Notes: a model not told the origin generated them from the sequence alone. A stretch of 64,000 bases of DNA from Bordetella genomosp. 7 (GCF_002261265.1 NZ_NEVK01000008.1:558001-622000), one strand, 5' to 3'; counted from the first letter of the stretch, positions 33,281-42,752 are shown. A program made the numbers and translations.

Positions 33281-34374
33281 TGCAGACCCCCGCATTCCCG
33301 TCTTCCGTGCCTTCGGGGCAACCGCCATCGCGGCAGGCAGGCGTTCCGGTTTTGTCGCTGCGACAGGTAGAGCAGCATTTCGTGCAGCCTGTCGATTTGG
33401 CCGGCCGCATCGCCAACCTGTTCGGGGCCGGCCTGAAGACGCTGGTGGTGCAGGCGGTGGGCGGCGTGGACCTGGACGTGCGCGCGGGCGAAGTGATAGG
33501 CATCGTCGGCGAGTCCGGCTGCGGCAAGTCGACCCTGGGCCGCATGGTGGCCGGCATCCTGCGCCCCACGGGGGGAGAAATCCTGTACCGCGGCGCGTCC
33601 GTGGCGAAGATGCCGGCACGCGAGCGCCGCGCCTATGAACTTGGGGTGCAGATGATCTTCCAGGATCCTTATGCATCGTTGAACCCCCGCATGCGGGTGC
33701 TGGACATCATCGGCGAGGCGCCCGTGGCGCACGGCCTGATCCGCAGTGGCGAGAAGGCCGCTTATGTGGCTGGCTTGATGCGCCAGGTGGGCCTGGACCC
33801 GGCTTACGCGCAGCGCTATCCGCACCAGTTCTCTGGCGGGCAGCGACAGCGCATCGGCATTGCACGCGCCCTGGCGCTCAAGCCATCGGTGATCGTGTGC
33901 GACGAGGCGGTCGCCGCGCTGGATGTGTCGATCCAGGCGCAAGTGCTGAATCTGTTCGCGCAGTTGCGCCGCGAGCTGGACCTGACGTATCTCTTCATCA
34001 GTCATAACCTCAGCGTGGTGAGCCATATCTCGGACCGTGTGGCCATCATGTACCTGGGCCGCATTGTCGAACTCGCGCCGACCGAGGCGGTGTTCTCGCG
34101 GGCGAATCACCCGTACACCCAGGCCCTGCTGAAAGAGCTGCCGGACCTGCGCCCCGGACGGCGCGATTACCAGCCCATCAAGGGCGAGCTGCCCTCGCCG
34201 CTGGCGCCGCCGGCTGGCTGTGCGTTTCATCCCCGGTGCCCGCACGCCATGCCGCGCTGCTCGGCCGAGCGGCCGCTGCTGCGCCAGATCGCGCCCGGCC
34301 ACGCCAGCGCATGTCATTTGAATGATGAGCCGGGACGCCCGGGCGCGGCCGGCGCAAGCGCGAATGGTGTCTGA
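33280..34374 (+). CDS. ABC transporter ATPase, DppF/OppF type
   Basis: 364 residues from GTG 33280 with AGGAG eight bases upstream. Walker A GESGCGKSTLG, Q-loop MIFQDPYASLNPR, signature FSGGQRQRIGIARAL, Walker B VIVCDEAVAALD and FISHNLSVV. The C-terminal HPY extension contains CAFHPRCPHAMPRCS. The last codons (GGT GTC TGA) fall inside an intergenic repeat, so the C-terminus ANGV and the stop codon are repeat-derived. DppF-type subunits normally end shortly after the HPY domain, so this insertion has probably cost little. Confidence 0.92.
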   Translation: MQTPAFPSSVPSGQPPSRQAGVPVLSLRQVEQHFVQPVDLAGRIANLFGAGLKTLVVQAVGGVDLDVRAGEVIGIVGESGCGKSTLGRMVAGILRPTGGEILYRGASVAKMPARERRAYELGVQMIFQDPYASLNPRMRVLDIIGEAPVAHGLIRSGEKAAYVAGLMRQVGLDPAYAQRYPHQFSGGQRQRIGIARALALKPSVIVCDEAVAALDVSIQAQVLNLFAQLRRELDLTYLFISHNLSVVSHISDRVAIMYLGRIVELAPTEAVFSRANHPYTQALLKELPDLRPGRRDYQPIKGELPSPLAPPAGCAFHPRCPHAMPRCSAERPLLRQIAPGHASACHLNDEPGRPGAAGASANGV

Positions 34375-34468
34375 CACCCTGCGGGAGTCAGACACCGGGG
34401 CGTGGGCGGGGGTGAGCGGGTGGTGATTTTTCGGTGGGTGTCAGACTCCCGGCAGGGTGTCTGACACC
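34366..34468. repeat. REPIN-like inverted repeat (copy 1)
   Basis: Two arms of 31-32 bases (34366-34396 and 34437-34468) around a 40-base loop. Each arm contains the word GGTGTCTGACACC and its variant GGGAGTCAGACACC in mirror order, separated by CTGC (GGCA in the right arm). The arms are nearly perfect reverse complements. A second copy lies at 55774-55882. Copy 1 overlaps the end of the DppF-type gene and supplies its stop codon. Confidence 0.85.
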
Positions 34469-34581
34469 GAGCGGTGGGCAGTTGAATGCACGCCCGCGGA
34501 GCGGTTTATTTGCTCCGCCGGAAATGCGCCCCCGATATGCTAAAAGACTTGGGTATCAGCAATTTCTGTAGGCCAGACGCT

Positions 34582-35778
34582 ATGAAAACCATTGATGAGA
34601 TTGAACGCGCTCATGCCGACTTGACCAGTCTGCGGCGCGATATCCATGCGCATCCCGAACTGGCGTTCCAGGAAACCCGTACGTCGGCGCTGGTGGCCGA
34701 ACGGCTGCGCAGCTTCGGTATCGAGGTGCATACCGGCTTTGGCAAGACGGGCGTGGTGGGCGTGCTGAAGTCGGGATCGGGCGGCAAGACCGTCGGCGTG
34801 CGCGCCGACATGGACGCCCTGCCCATGCCCGAGCACAATCGTTTCGCGCACAAGTCCACCATCGAAGGCCGTATGCACGGTTGCGGCCACGATGGACATA
34901 CGACCATTTTGCTGGGCGCAGCCGAGTACCTGGCGAAGCACCGCAATTTCAACGGGACTGTCGTCTTCATTTTCCAGCCCGCCGAAGAAGGCGGCAATGC
35001 CGGCGCGCGCGCCATGATGGAAGACGGCCTGTTCGAGAAATTCCCCTGCGATGCCGTGTTCGGGCTGCACAACATGCCGGGCATGCCGGTGAACCAGTTC
35101 GGCTTTCGCAGCGGCCCCGCGATGGCTTCGAGCAACCGGTGGGACATCACCATACGCGGCGTGGGCGGCCATGCGGCGCAGCCGCACCGTTCGGTGGACT
35201 CCATCGTCATCGCGGCGGATATGGTGCACGCGCTGCAGACGCTGATCTCGCGCAGCAAAGACCCGTTGGAATCGGCGGTGCTGACCATCACCCAGATCCA
35301 TGCCGGCGACGCCTACAACGTCATCCCCGGCGAGGCCGTGCTGCGTGGAACGGTGCGCACCTACACGGTGGACGTGCTGGACCAGATCGAAGAAGGCATG
35401 CGCCGCATTGCCACGACCCTGCCGCAGGTATATGGCGCGACGGGCGAACTGGATTTCGTGCGCGCCTATCCGCCGCTGGTGAACTGGGAAAAGGAAACCG
35501 AGTTTGCCGCCCAGGTGGCGCGCGAAACCTTCGGCGACGAGCAGGTCAACTGCGATATCCCGGCTTTCATGGGCGCCGAAGACTTTGCCTTCTATCTTGA
35601 GAAGGTTCCCGGTTGCTATCTGTTCCTGGGCAACGGCGACGGTGACCACCGCCTGGCCAGTTATCACGGCATGGGGCCCTGCCAACTGCACAACCCCAAC
35701 TACGACTTCAATGACGCCTTGCTGCCGGTGGGCGCCACCTACTGGGTCAAGCTGGTGGAGAAGTTCCTGGCCGCCTGA
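34582..35778 (+). CDS. M20 family amidohydrolase (HipO/IAA-amino acid hydrolase-like)
   Basis: 398-residue cytoplasmic metallohydrolase. Metal-binding segments are visible: HGCGHDGHTT (about residues 97-106), FQPAEEGGNAGARAM (about 131-145, with the catalytic Glu pair) and FGLHNMPGMP; a C-terminal His near GMGPCQLHNPNYDFND completes the set. The family removes acyl groups from N-acyl amino acids (hippurate, IAA-amino acids). Start ATG 34582 fits the family N-terminus MKTIDEIERAHADLTSLRRDIHAHPEL. It follows the peptide-type ABC importer, so it could process its substrate; that link is an inference. Confidence 0.9.
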   Translation: MKTIDEIERAHADLTSLRRDIHAHPELAFQETRTSALVAERLRSFGIEVHTGFGKTGVVGVLKSGSGGKTVGVRADMDALPMPEHNRFAHKSTIEGRMHGCGHDGHTTILLGAAEYLAKHRNFNGTVVFIFQPAEEGGNAGARAMMEDGLFEKFPCDAVFGLHNMPGMPVNQFGFRSGPAMASSNRWDITIRGVGGHAAQPHRSVDSIVIAADMVHALQTLISRSKDPLESAVLTITQIHAGDAYNVIPGEAVLRGTVRTYTVDVLDQIEEGMRRIATTLPQVYGATGELDFVRAYPPLVNWEKETEFAAQVARETFGDEQVNCDIPAFMGAEDFAFYLEKVPGCYLFLGNGDGDHRLASYHGMGPCQLHNPNYDFNDALLPVGATYWVKLVEKFLAA

Positions 35779-35925
35779 ACGGCGCTGCCCCGCCGCCGCG
35801 CGGCCAGTGTGGTGCGCGGCGGTGCGGACCTATATGACCTGAGGCTTTGTCCAAACACCGATAACTTCGTTGGGGGTGCAGGCGGCGGTTTGCATAATTC
35901 AAGGCTCTGAATACCGGAGCCGTCC

Positions 35926-36828
35926 ATGTCTGCCAGTACCGCGCTGCGCCACGCCGAACGTGCCGATGCATTTTTCCAGGATTTCGATGTCCGCCCCCTG
36001 CCCGGCGGGCTGGGCGCCGAAATTGTCGGCCTGGACCTTGCACAGCCGCTGGGCGACGATGACTTCGCGCGCGTCCACCGCGCGCACCTGGACCACCATG
36101 TCGTGGTCTTTCGCGACCAGCGCATCACGCCGCAGCAGCATATCGACTTCAGCCGCCGCTTCGGCAAGCTGATGATCCACGTACTGCACCAGTACCACTT
36201 GCCGGGCCATCCCGAAGTCCTGATCGTGTCGAACATCATCGAGCAGGGCAAGCCCGTGGGGCTGGGTGATGCAGGCAAGTACTGGCATTCCGACATCTCG
36301 TACAAGCCGCTGCCCAGCCTGGGCTCGCTGCTGCATGCGCAGGAACTGCCCGCCGAGGGCGGCGACACCCTGTTCGCGGACATGCACAAGGCGTACGAGA
36401 CACTGCCGCTTCACTTGCGCCGGGCCATCGATGGCCGGCGCGCCGTGCACTCGTATCTGGCCAAGTATGGCCAGATGCAGAAAGACGGCAACTGGCGCCC
36501 CACCCTCAGCCCCGAGCAATTGGCACAAGTGCAGGAGGTCGTGCATCCCGTCGTGCGCACGCATCCGGAAACCGGCCGCAAGGCGCTGTTTGTCAGCGAA
36601 GGCTTCACGACCCGCATCGAGGGCCTGCCCGAAGACGAAAGCCGGCAGATTCTGGACGAGCTGTTCGCGCACAGCGTGCGGCCCGAGCACACGTACCGCC
36701 ACGTATGGCGCGATCACGATCTGGTCTTCTGGGACAACCGGTCGCTGATCCACCTGGCCACGGGGTGCCCGCCGCACCTGCGCCGCAAGCTGTATCGCAC
36801 CACCATCGAAGGCGACCTGCCGTACTGA
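35926..36828 (+). CDS. TauD/TfdA family Fe(II)/2-oxoglutarate dioxygenase
   Basis: 300 residues. The iron triad can be placed at His121 and Asp123 (WHSDIS) and His276 (DNRSLIHLATG); an Arg in HLRRKLYRTT (about 287-291) would hold 2-oxoglutarate. Length and order fit the TauD/TfdA family, whose members cleave taurine, alkyl sulfates, 2,4-D and other substrates by hydroxylation. It is followed at 13 bases by a TauA/SsuA-type ABC importer (binding protein, ATPase, permease), so the imported compound is probably its substrate. An organosulfonate or sulfate ester is plausible but not proven. Confidence 0.88.
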   Translation: MSASTALRHAERADAFFQDFDVRPLPGGLGAEIVGLDLAQPLGDDDFARVHRAHLDHHVVVFRDQRITPQQHIDFSRRFGKLMIHVLHQYHLPGHPEVLIVSNIIEQGKPVGLGDAGKYWHSDISYKPLPSLGSLLHAQELPAEGGDTLFADMHKAYETLPLHLRRAIDGRRAVHSYLAKYGQMQKDGNWRPTLSPEQLAQVQEVVHPVVRTHPETGRKALFVSEGFTTRIEGLPEDESRQILDELFAHSVRPEHTYRHVWRDHDLVFWDNRSLIHLATGCPPHLRRKLYRTTIEGDLPY

Positions 36829-36841
36829 ACGGGATCACACC

Positions 36842-37885
36842 ATGCATAAACTGTCCCCCGCCCGACATCGCCTGCGGCGCTACCTTGGCGCCGCGTTCCT
36901 GGCGCTCGTGATTGCCGTGCTGGCGCTGTTGTCGCCCACGCCGGCGCTGGCCGAAGGCCGCCTGCGCATCGCCGAGCAGTACGGCATCGTGTACCTGATG
37001 TTGAATGTGGCGCGCGACCAGCAATTGATCGAAAAGCACGGCAAGGCGGCCGGTGTGGATATCGAGGTGGAATGGGTCAAGCTATCCGGGGGCGCGGCGG
37101 TCAACGATGCGTTGTTGTCGGGCAGCGTGGACATCGCCGCGGCGGGCGTGGGCCCCCTGCTTACCATCTGGGATCGCACGCGCGGCCGCCAGAACGTCAA
37201 GGGCGTGGCGTCGCTGGGCAATTTTCCCTATTACCTGGTGACCAACAACCCTGCAGTCAGGACGATCGCCGACTTCACCGATAAAGACCGCATCGCCCTG
37301 CCGGCGGTGGGCGTGTCGGTACAGGCTCGCGTGCTGCAGCTGGCTGCGGCCAAGCAATGGGGCGATGCGCAGTATGCCAGGCTGGATACGATCTCGGTGG
37401 CCATGCCGCACCCTGACGCGGCGGCCGCCATTATCTCGGGCGGCACGGAAATCACGGCGCACTTCGGCAACCCGCCGTTCCAGGACCAGGAGCTGGCGCA
37501 GAACCCCGACGCGCGCATCGTGCTGAATTCGTACGATGTGCTGGGCGGGCCCAGTTCCGCCACGGTGCTGTTCGCTACCGAGAAGTTTCGCGAAGATAAT
37601 CCCAAGACTTACGGCGCTTTCCTGAAGGCGCTGCAAGAGGCGGCGCAATTCGTGTCGGCCAATCCGGAGCAGGCGGCCGATATTTATCTGCGCGTGACGG
37701 GGGCGAAACTCCACCGCGATTTCCTGGTCAAGGTCATTACCAATCCCGACGTGTCATTTACCTTGCAGCCCAACAATACGCTGGTGCTTGCCAAGTTCAT
37801 GGGCCAGGTGGGCGCCATCAAGAAAACCCCCCACGACTGGACCGAATACTTCTTCGACGATCCCGCCATCGGGCAGGGCAGCTGA
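36842..37885 (+). CDS. ABC transporter substrate-binding protein, NMT1/SsuA/TauA-like
   Basis: 347 residues with an N-terminal signal anchor (LGAAFLALVIAVLALLSPTPALA, cleavage about residue 36). The mature start EGRLRIAEQYGIVYLMLNVARDQQLIEKHG and the motif LSGSVDIAAAGVGPLL are typical of the sulfonate/nitrate/taurine binding-protein family. It begins the ABC part of the dioxygenase operon. Ligand unknown; sulfonates, nitriles or pyrimidine precursors are precedents. Confidence 0.85.
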   Translation: MHKLSPARHRLRRYLGAAFLALVIAVLALLSPTPALAEGRLRIAEQYGIVYLMLNVARDQQLIEKHGKAAGVDIEVEWVKLSGGAAVNDALLSGSVDIAAAGVGPLLTIWDRTRGRQNVKGVASLGNFPYYLVTNNPAVRTIADFTDKDRIALPAVGVSVQARVLQLAAAKQWGDAQYARLDTISVAMPHPDAAAAIISGGTEITAHFGNPPFQDQELAQNPDARIVLNSYDVLGGPSSATVLFATEKFREDNPKTYGAFLKALQEAAQFVSANPEQAADIYLRVTGAKLHRDFLVKVITNPDVSFTLQPNNTLVLAKFMGQVGAIKKTPHDWTEYFFDDPAIGQGS

Positions 37886-37886
37886 G

Positions 37887-38675
37887 ATGTCAGAATCGCT
37901 ACTGCAGGTGCGAGACCTGACACTGGAATACAAGACGCCGCAGCGCCGTGTGCGGGCAACGCACGAGGTCAGCTTCGAGGTGCTGGAAGGCGATCGCTAT
38001 ATCCTGCTGGGCGCATCCGGGTGTGGCAAATCCACCCTGCTCAAGGCCATCGCGGGTTTTGTCGCACCCACATCCGGCCAGATCCTGTTGGGCGGCAATC
38101 CGGTGTCGGGCCCCGGGCCCGATCGCATCGTGGTGTTCCAGGAATTCGACCAGCTGCCGCCCTGGAAGACAGTGCTGGACAACGTGATGTTTCCGCTGGC
38201 GGCCTCGCGCAGGCTGGGCCGGGCCGAGGCGCGCGAGCGCGCGCTGCACTACCTGGACAAGGTGGGCCTGTCGGCATTTGCGGGCGCATACCCTCATACC
38301 CTGTCGGGTGGAATGAAGCAGCGGGTGGCGATCGCGCGTGCGCTGGCCATGCAGCCGCGCATCTTGCTGATGGACGAGCCGTTCGCGGCGCTGGATGCGC
38401 TGACGCGCCGCAAGATGCAAGAAGAACTGCAGGCATTGTGGGACGAAGCGCGCTTCACCCTGCTTTTCGTCACGCACTCGATCGAAGAGGCGCTGGTGCT
38501 GGGCAATCGCATTCTGCTGTTGTCGCCGCATCCCGGCCGCGTGCGGGCCGAGCTCGACGCCCAGGCGTTCGACTTGCACAGCCAGGGGTCCGCGGCGTTC
38601 CAGGCGGCAACGCGGCGCATCCATGATCTGTTGTTCGACGCACCCGCGCATCGTCCGCTGCAGCGGGCCGCCTGA
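37887..38675 (+). CDS. ABC transporter ATPase, SsuB/TauB-like
   Basis: 262 residues: Walker A GASGCGKSTLL (about residues 42-52), Q-loop VVFQEFDQLPPW, signature LSGGMKQRVAIARAL, Walker B ILLMDEPFAALDALTR and FVTHSIEEALVLGNRI. The FDQLPPWKTVLDNV and DEPFAALD segments are diagnostic for the taurine/nitrate/sulfonate ATPases. One base separates it from the binding-protein stop codon. Confidence 0.92.
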   Translation: MSESLLQVRDLTLEYKTPQRRVRATHEVSFEVLEGDRYILLGASGCGKSTLLKAIAGFVAPTSGQILLGGNPVSGPGPDRIVVFQEFDQLPPWKTVLDNVMFPLAASRRLGRAEARERALHYLDKVGLSAFAGAYPHTLSGGMKQRVAIARALAMQPRILLMDEPFAALDALTRRKMQEELQALWDEARFTLLFVTHSIEEALVLGNRILLLSPHPGRVRAELDAQAFDLHSQGSAAFQAATRRIHDLLFDAPAHRPLQRAA

Positions 38676-38694
38676 GCCCGCCGGAAGTCCTGTC

Positions 38695-39570
38695 ATGACA
38701 TTGCAAGCAAGCGGCGCCGCGGCGCGCCCCGAAATCGAATACATCCTGCCGCCCCTGCCGGAGCTGGCTAGCGAGGCGCCTTTGGCCTGGCACGAGCGGC
38801 TGCGCCAGCATGCCGGCGTGCGCAAGGCGGGCATTCTGCTGCTGCTCGCATTGGCATGGGAAGCGGCGGCCCGGTATACCGACAATGACCTGCTGTTGCC
38901 GGGCGCATGGCAGACCGCCCAGGCTTTCGTGCAGGGCTTGCTGGATGGCGAGTTGCCCCGCCGCGCGCTCCAGTCGCTTTCCGTGCTGCTCAAGGGCTAT
39001 GCGGCGGGCATCGTGCTGGCGTTTGTGCTTACCACGCTCGCTGTCTCGACGCGGGTGGGCCGCGACGTACTCTCGACGTTGACAGCCATGTTCAACCCTC
39101 TGCCGGCAATTGCGCTGTTGCCGCTGGCGCTGCTGTGGTTCGGCCTGGGCGAAGGCAGCCTGGTGTTCGTGCTGATTCACTCCGTGCTGTGGGCGTTGGC
39201 GCTGAACATCTATTCCGGTTTCCTGGCGGTGCCGGAAACGCTGCGCATGGCGGGACGCAACTATGGCCTGAAGGGGCCGCGGTATGTGCTGGGCATTCTC
39301 ATACCGGCGGCTCTGCCGTCGATCGTGGCGGGGCTGCGCATCGGCTGGGCGTTTGCGTGGCGCACGCTGATCGCGGCCGAACTGGTGTTCGGCGCATCGA
39401 GCGGCAAGGGCGGCCTGGGTTGGTACATCTTCCAGAACCGCAATGAACTCTATACCGACCGCGTGTTCGCGGGCCTGGCGGCCGTGGTGATGATAGGGCT
39501 GGCGGTCGAGAACCTGGTGTTCAACACACTGGAACGCGTGACCGTGCGGCGGTGGGGCATGCAGAAGTAA
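38695..39570 (+). CDS. ABC transporter permease, SsuC/TauC-like
   Basis: 291 residues, six hydrophobic segments after a long polar N-terminus (about 50 residues). LLLPGAWQTAQAFVQGLLDGELPRRALQSL is the family start motif and AGRNYGLKGPRYVLGILIPAALPSIVAGLRIGWAFAWRTLIAAEL holds the EAA loop. It pairs with the ATPase before it (19 bases). It converges on the GMC oxidoreductase gene, whose stop is 21 bases away. Confidence 0.9.
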   Translation: MTLQASGAAARPEIEYILPPLPELASEAPLAWHERLRQHAGVRKAGILLLLALAWEAAARYTDNDLLLPGAWQTAQAFVQGLLDGELPRRALQSLSVLLKGYAAGIVLAFVLTTLAVSTRVGRDVLSTLTAMFNPLPAIALLPLALLWFGLGEGSLVFVLIHSVLWALALNIYSGFLAVPETLRMAGRNYGLKGPRYVLGILIPAALPSIVAGLRIGWAFAWRTLIAAELVFGASSGKGGLGWYIFQNRNELYTDRVFAGLAAVVMIGLAVENLVFNTLERVTVRRWGMQK

Positions 39571-39591
39571 CTCCGGGTACTGGGCCCGGAA

Positions 39592-41220
39592 TCACCGTCT
39601 GCCGGCGGCGCGCAGCACCAGGTCGGCGCCCTTTTCCCCGATCATGATGCTTGCAGCGTTGGTGTTGGTGGACACCATCGCAGGCATGACCGACGCGTCG
39701 ATCACGCGCAGGGCCGACACGCCGTGCACGCGCAATTCCGGGTCTACCACCGCGCTTTCGTCCTTGCCCATCTTGCACGAGCCGCTGGCATGGAACACCG
39801 TGCCGCCGTTGTGGCGGGCAAACTGTTCCAGGCTGGCATCGTCGGTCACCGCATTGCCGGGCATATATTCTTCGGATGTGACCAGGTCGCGGAACGACGG
39901 CTGCCGGAAGATGTCCCGCAGTATCTTCAAGCCGTCCACCAGCACGCGCGCATCGTGCGGCTCGGTGAGATAGTTGGTGACAATGGCCGGCGGCTGCAGC
40001 GCATCGGCAGAGCGTATGCGCACGTGCCCACGCGACAGCGGCCGGCATTGTGTAGCCGAGGCCGAAAAGCCCGAAAACCGGTGCAGGGGGTCGCCCGGCT
40101 TGTCTACCGACAGAGGCATGACGTTGAACAACAGGTCGGGCCGGCCGCCCTGCGCGTACCGGCTGCACACCATGCCGCCCATCTGGCCCGCGCCCACGGT
40201 CAGGGGGCCCGATTGGGAAAACAGCCACTGCGCGCCCATGGACGCCAACCCTGCGATGCTGCGCGACTGGTCGTTCAATGACATCTTCTTGCGCAGCTTG
40301 ACTACCACCCGCGCCTGATAGTGGTCTTGCAGGTTCTCGCCGACGGCGGGCAGGTCTGCCGTGACCGCTATGCCGTGCTGTTGCAGCAGCGCGGCCGGGC
40401 CCACGCCCGATAACTGCAGCAACTGGGGCGACTGCAGCGCGCCGGCGGCAAGCAGTACCTCGCTTTCGGCGCGCGCGGATTCCACCACGCCATCGCGCAG
40501 CCATTCGACACCGGTTGCCCGACCCTGCCGGATCAGCACGCGGGTGACGTGGGCGTGAGTCAGGACTTTGAGGTTGGGGCGGGCCAGCACAGGCAGCAGG
40601 AAGGCCGTGGCTGCATCGCAGCGCCAGTGGCCCCGCAGCGTAAGCTGGTACGATCCCAGCCCTTCGGTCTGTGCCCCGTTGAAATCGGGGTTGTGCGCAA
40701 AGCCCGCTTCGGCGCCGGCCTGCAGCCATGCGTGGCAGTACGGGTGGTTGTTGCGCAGATCCGAGACGCACAATTCGCCCGACGCGCCATGGTATTCATT
40801 GGCGCCGCCCTGGTAGCGTTCGGATCGCTTGAAAAACGGCAGCACCTGCCTATAGCTCCACCCGTCGGCGCCCAGCCGCTGCCAGTCGTCGAAGTCTGCA
40901 TGCTGCCCACGGATGTACAGCAGCCCGTTGATGGCGCTGGAGCCGCCCAGCACGCGGCCGCGCGGCCACACGATGGTGCGGTTGCCGGTGGCCTGCTGGG
41001 GTTCGGTGGAGAATTGCCACGAGAACCGGGGGTCGTAGATGGTGCGAAAGTACCCGATCGGCAAACGCAGCCAGAAATTGCGGCTGCTGCCGCCCGCCTC
41101 GATCAAGAGGACACGGCAGCGGGGGTCGGCGCTGAGCCGGTTGGCCAGCACGCAGCCTGCCGAGCCCGCGCCGACAATGATGTAGTCGTAGCCCCCGGGC
41201 CGCCCGGTGTCGCGGCTCAT
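39592..41220 (-). CDS. GMC-family FAD oxidoreductase (choline/alcohol dehydrogenase-like)
   Basis: 542 residues. FAD-binding site YIIVGAGSAGCVLANRL (about residues 13-29), LLIEAGG, GMC signature 1 GGSSAINGLLYIRG, signature 2 GALQSPQLLQLSGVG and the C-terminal VFHASGSCKMG with the catalytic His. It resembles BetA-type and long-chain alcohol dehydrogenases that oxidise primary alcohols to aldehydes. The start overlaps the sulfatase stop (ATGA), so both are co-translated. A sulfatase freeing an alcohol for this enzyme to oxidise is an attractive inference. Confidence 0.88.
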   Translation of the reverse strand: MSRDTGRPGGYDYIIVGAGSAGCVLANRLSADPRCRVLLIEAGGSSRNFWLRLPIGYFRTIYDPRFSWQFSTEPQQATGNRTIVWPRGRVLGGSSAINGLLYIRGQHADFDDWQRLGADGWSYRQVLPFFKRSERYQGGANEYHGASGELCVSDLRNNHPYCHAWLQAGAEAGFAHNPDFNGAQTEGLGSYQLTLRGHWRCDAATAFLLPVLARPNLKVLTHAHVTRVLIRQGRATGVEWLRDGVVESARAESEVLLAAGALQSPQLLQLSGVGPAALLQQHGIAVTADLPAVGENLQDHYQARVVVKLRKKMSLNDQSRSIAGLASMGAQWLFSQSGPLTVGAGQMGGMVCSRYAQGGRPDLLFNVMPLSVDKPGDPLHRFSGFSASATQCRPLSRGHVRIRSADALQPPAIVTNYLTEPHDARVLVDGLKILRDIFRQPSFRDLVTSEEYMPGNAVTDDASLEQFARHNGGTVFHASGSCKMGKDESAVVDPELRVHGVSALRVIDASVMPAMVSTNTNAASIMIGEKGADLVLRAAGRR

Positions 41221-42749
41221 GGCGCGGGCGTCCGCAGGCCCAGCCGCGAGTACGCTTCGGCGGGCGCGTCATTGTCGCGCATGATCTTCATCATCAGCTC
41301 CTGCAGTCGTGCTTCGATCGCCGCGTCGCGGAACGGTTGTTCTTGCGCATAGTCGGTCTCCAGGTCATACAGCACCGTCGTGGTGTCTTCGTATCCGCCG
41401 CCCTGCCCCTGGTGGCCGGTGGGTTGGCCACGATCGTTGCGGCGCGCGGGCACTTTCAGCAACGGAACGCCCTGGGTGAAGGAAAACGGCGGCGCCAGCT
41501 CCAACCCACGCAGGTCGTCGACATGGAACATGGATTTCAGGTGCATCGGCATCAGTGTGTATTCGTACAACTGCTGGCGCGTCATGTCTTCGGGGTACAA
41601 GAAGTAGGTGTACCGGCCATCGGTAATGTTGGTGCCGGCCCCGAACATGCCGTAAAGCGCGGCCTCGCGCCCCGGGCCGTCTTGCGTCAACAGCGGCAGC
41701 AATGACCGGCCATCGCACGTGGGGGGCGCCTCTACGCCATGCAAGGCCAGCAGCGTGGGCATGATGTCGATGGTCTGCGTCAGTGCCATGCGCCGTTGCC
41801 CCGCCTGGCTGGCGCAGTCAGGGTGATAGACCATAAGCGGTATATGCGCGATCTCGTTATAGAAGGGCATGCGGTTCTTGCCCCACCAGTCGTGCTCGGC
41901 CAGCAGGAAGCCGTGGTCGGTGGTCAGCACCACGGCGGTGTCTTTCCACATGTCGTGCTTGTCCATGAAATCGAGCAGCCGGCCGAAATGGTGGTCGCAC
42001 ATGGCCACCAGTGCCGCATAGTTCGCGCGCAGCTCGGCGATCTCGCTGGCCGATTCTTCATTGCGCTTATAGCGCGGCCAGTCGAGGATGGGGCCGTCGT
42101 AATCGGTGGGATACCGTTCGCGATAATGGGCCGGCGCATGAAAGGGCTCGTGCGGGTCGAAGCATTCCAGGTGCAGCAGCCAGTTGTCCGCATGGCGGTT
42201 GTGTTCCAGGAACTCCAGGCCGGCGTCGAAGGTGCGCGGGCAGCAATAGTCGGCTTCTTCGCGCATGAATTCGCGGTTCACCATCGCCTGTACCCGGCCG
42301 TCGTTCTTGCCCATGGGGTGCTGCATGGGGTGGTACATGGCGCGCAAGCGTTCCAGGGGCGGCTGCACCATGGCTTTCCACTTGTCCCATTCCTGGCCGC
42401 GCACGAATTCCCAGGTGTTGTAGCGGTTGTGATAAGTCGCGCCGCCGTCTTCCCAGTAGTGGTAATGGTCGGACACCAGGTGCGTGTATATGTCTTGGGC
42501 GCCGAGCAACTGTGCGAACGACTGGTCAAACGGCTCCAGCGGCCCCCAGCTGCGGTGCAGGAAGTTCAGCCGTCCGGTATGCATCTCGCGGCGGGCGGGC
42601 ATGCACGGCAGGCTGCCCACGAAATGCCGATCGAACGCCACGGCTTTTTGCGCGAACCGGTTGAAGTTGGGCGTATCGATGGCCGTGCCGCCGTAGCATT
42701 GCAGCGCCGAGCGCATCAGCGAATCGAACAGCATGAAAATAGTACGCAT
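41217..42749 (-). CDS. Sulfatase (formylglycine-dependent arylsulfatase family)
   Basis: 510 residues, no signal peptide, so probably cytoplasmic. The sulfatase signature PCMPARREMHTGR (residues 48-60) has Cys49 in a C-x-P-x-R motif, the site matured to formylglycine. Metal ligands fit TTDHGFLLAEHDWWGKNRMPFYNE in the middle of the protein and Asp9 near the N-terminus. Its N-terminus, MRTIFMLFDSLMRSALQCYGG, and the HYHYWEDGGATYHNRYNTWEF segment do not match choline sulfatase as I know it, so the substrate is unknown. No sulfatase-maturing enzyme is in the window. It lies between an orphan Bug binding protein and a GMC oxidoreductase on one transcript. Confidence 0.88.
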   Translation of the reverse strand: MRTIFMLFDSLMRSALQCYGGTAIDTPNFNRFAQKAVAFDRHFVGSLPCMPARREMHTGRLNFLHRSWGPLEPFDQSFAQLLGAQDIYTHLVSDHYHYWEDGGATYHNRYNTWEFVRGQEWDKWKAMVQPPLERLRAMYHPMQHPMGKNDGRVQAMVNREFMREEADYCCPRTFDAGLEFLEHNRHADNWLLHLECFDPHEPFHAPAHYRERYPTDYDGPILDWPRYKRNEESASEIAELRANYAALVAMCDHHFGRLLDFMDKHDMWKDTAVVLTTDHGFLLAEHDWWGKNRMPFYNEIAHIPLMVYHPDCASQAGQRRMALTQTIDIMPTLLALHGVEAPPTCDGRSLLPLLTQDGPGREAALYGMFGAGTNITDGRYTYFLYPEDMTRQQLYEYTLMPMHLKSMFHVDDLRGLELAPPFSFTQGVPLLKVPARRNDRGQPTGHQGQGGGYEDTTTVLYDLETDYAQEQPFRDAAIEARLQELMMKIMRDNDAPAEAYSRLGLRTPAP

Positions 42750-42752
42750 GTA

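Noticed and set aside
39571-39591. Hairpin TCCGGG/CCCGGA between the SsuC-like and GMC genes
   Set aside because: The stem is only six bases with no U tract; not strong enough to call.
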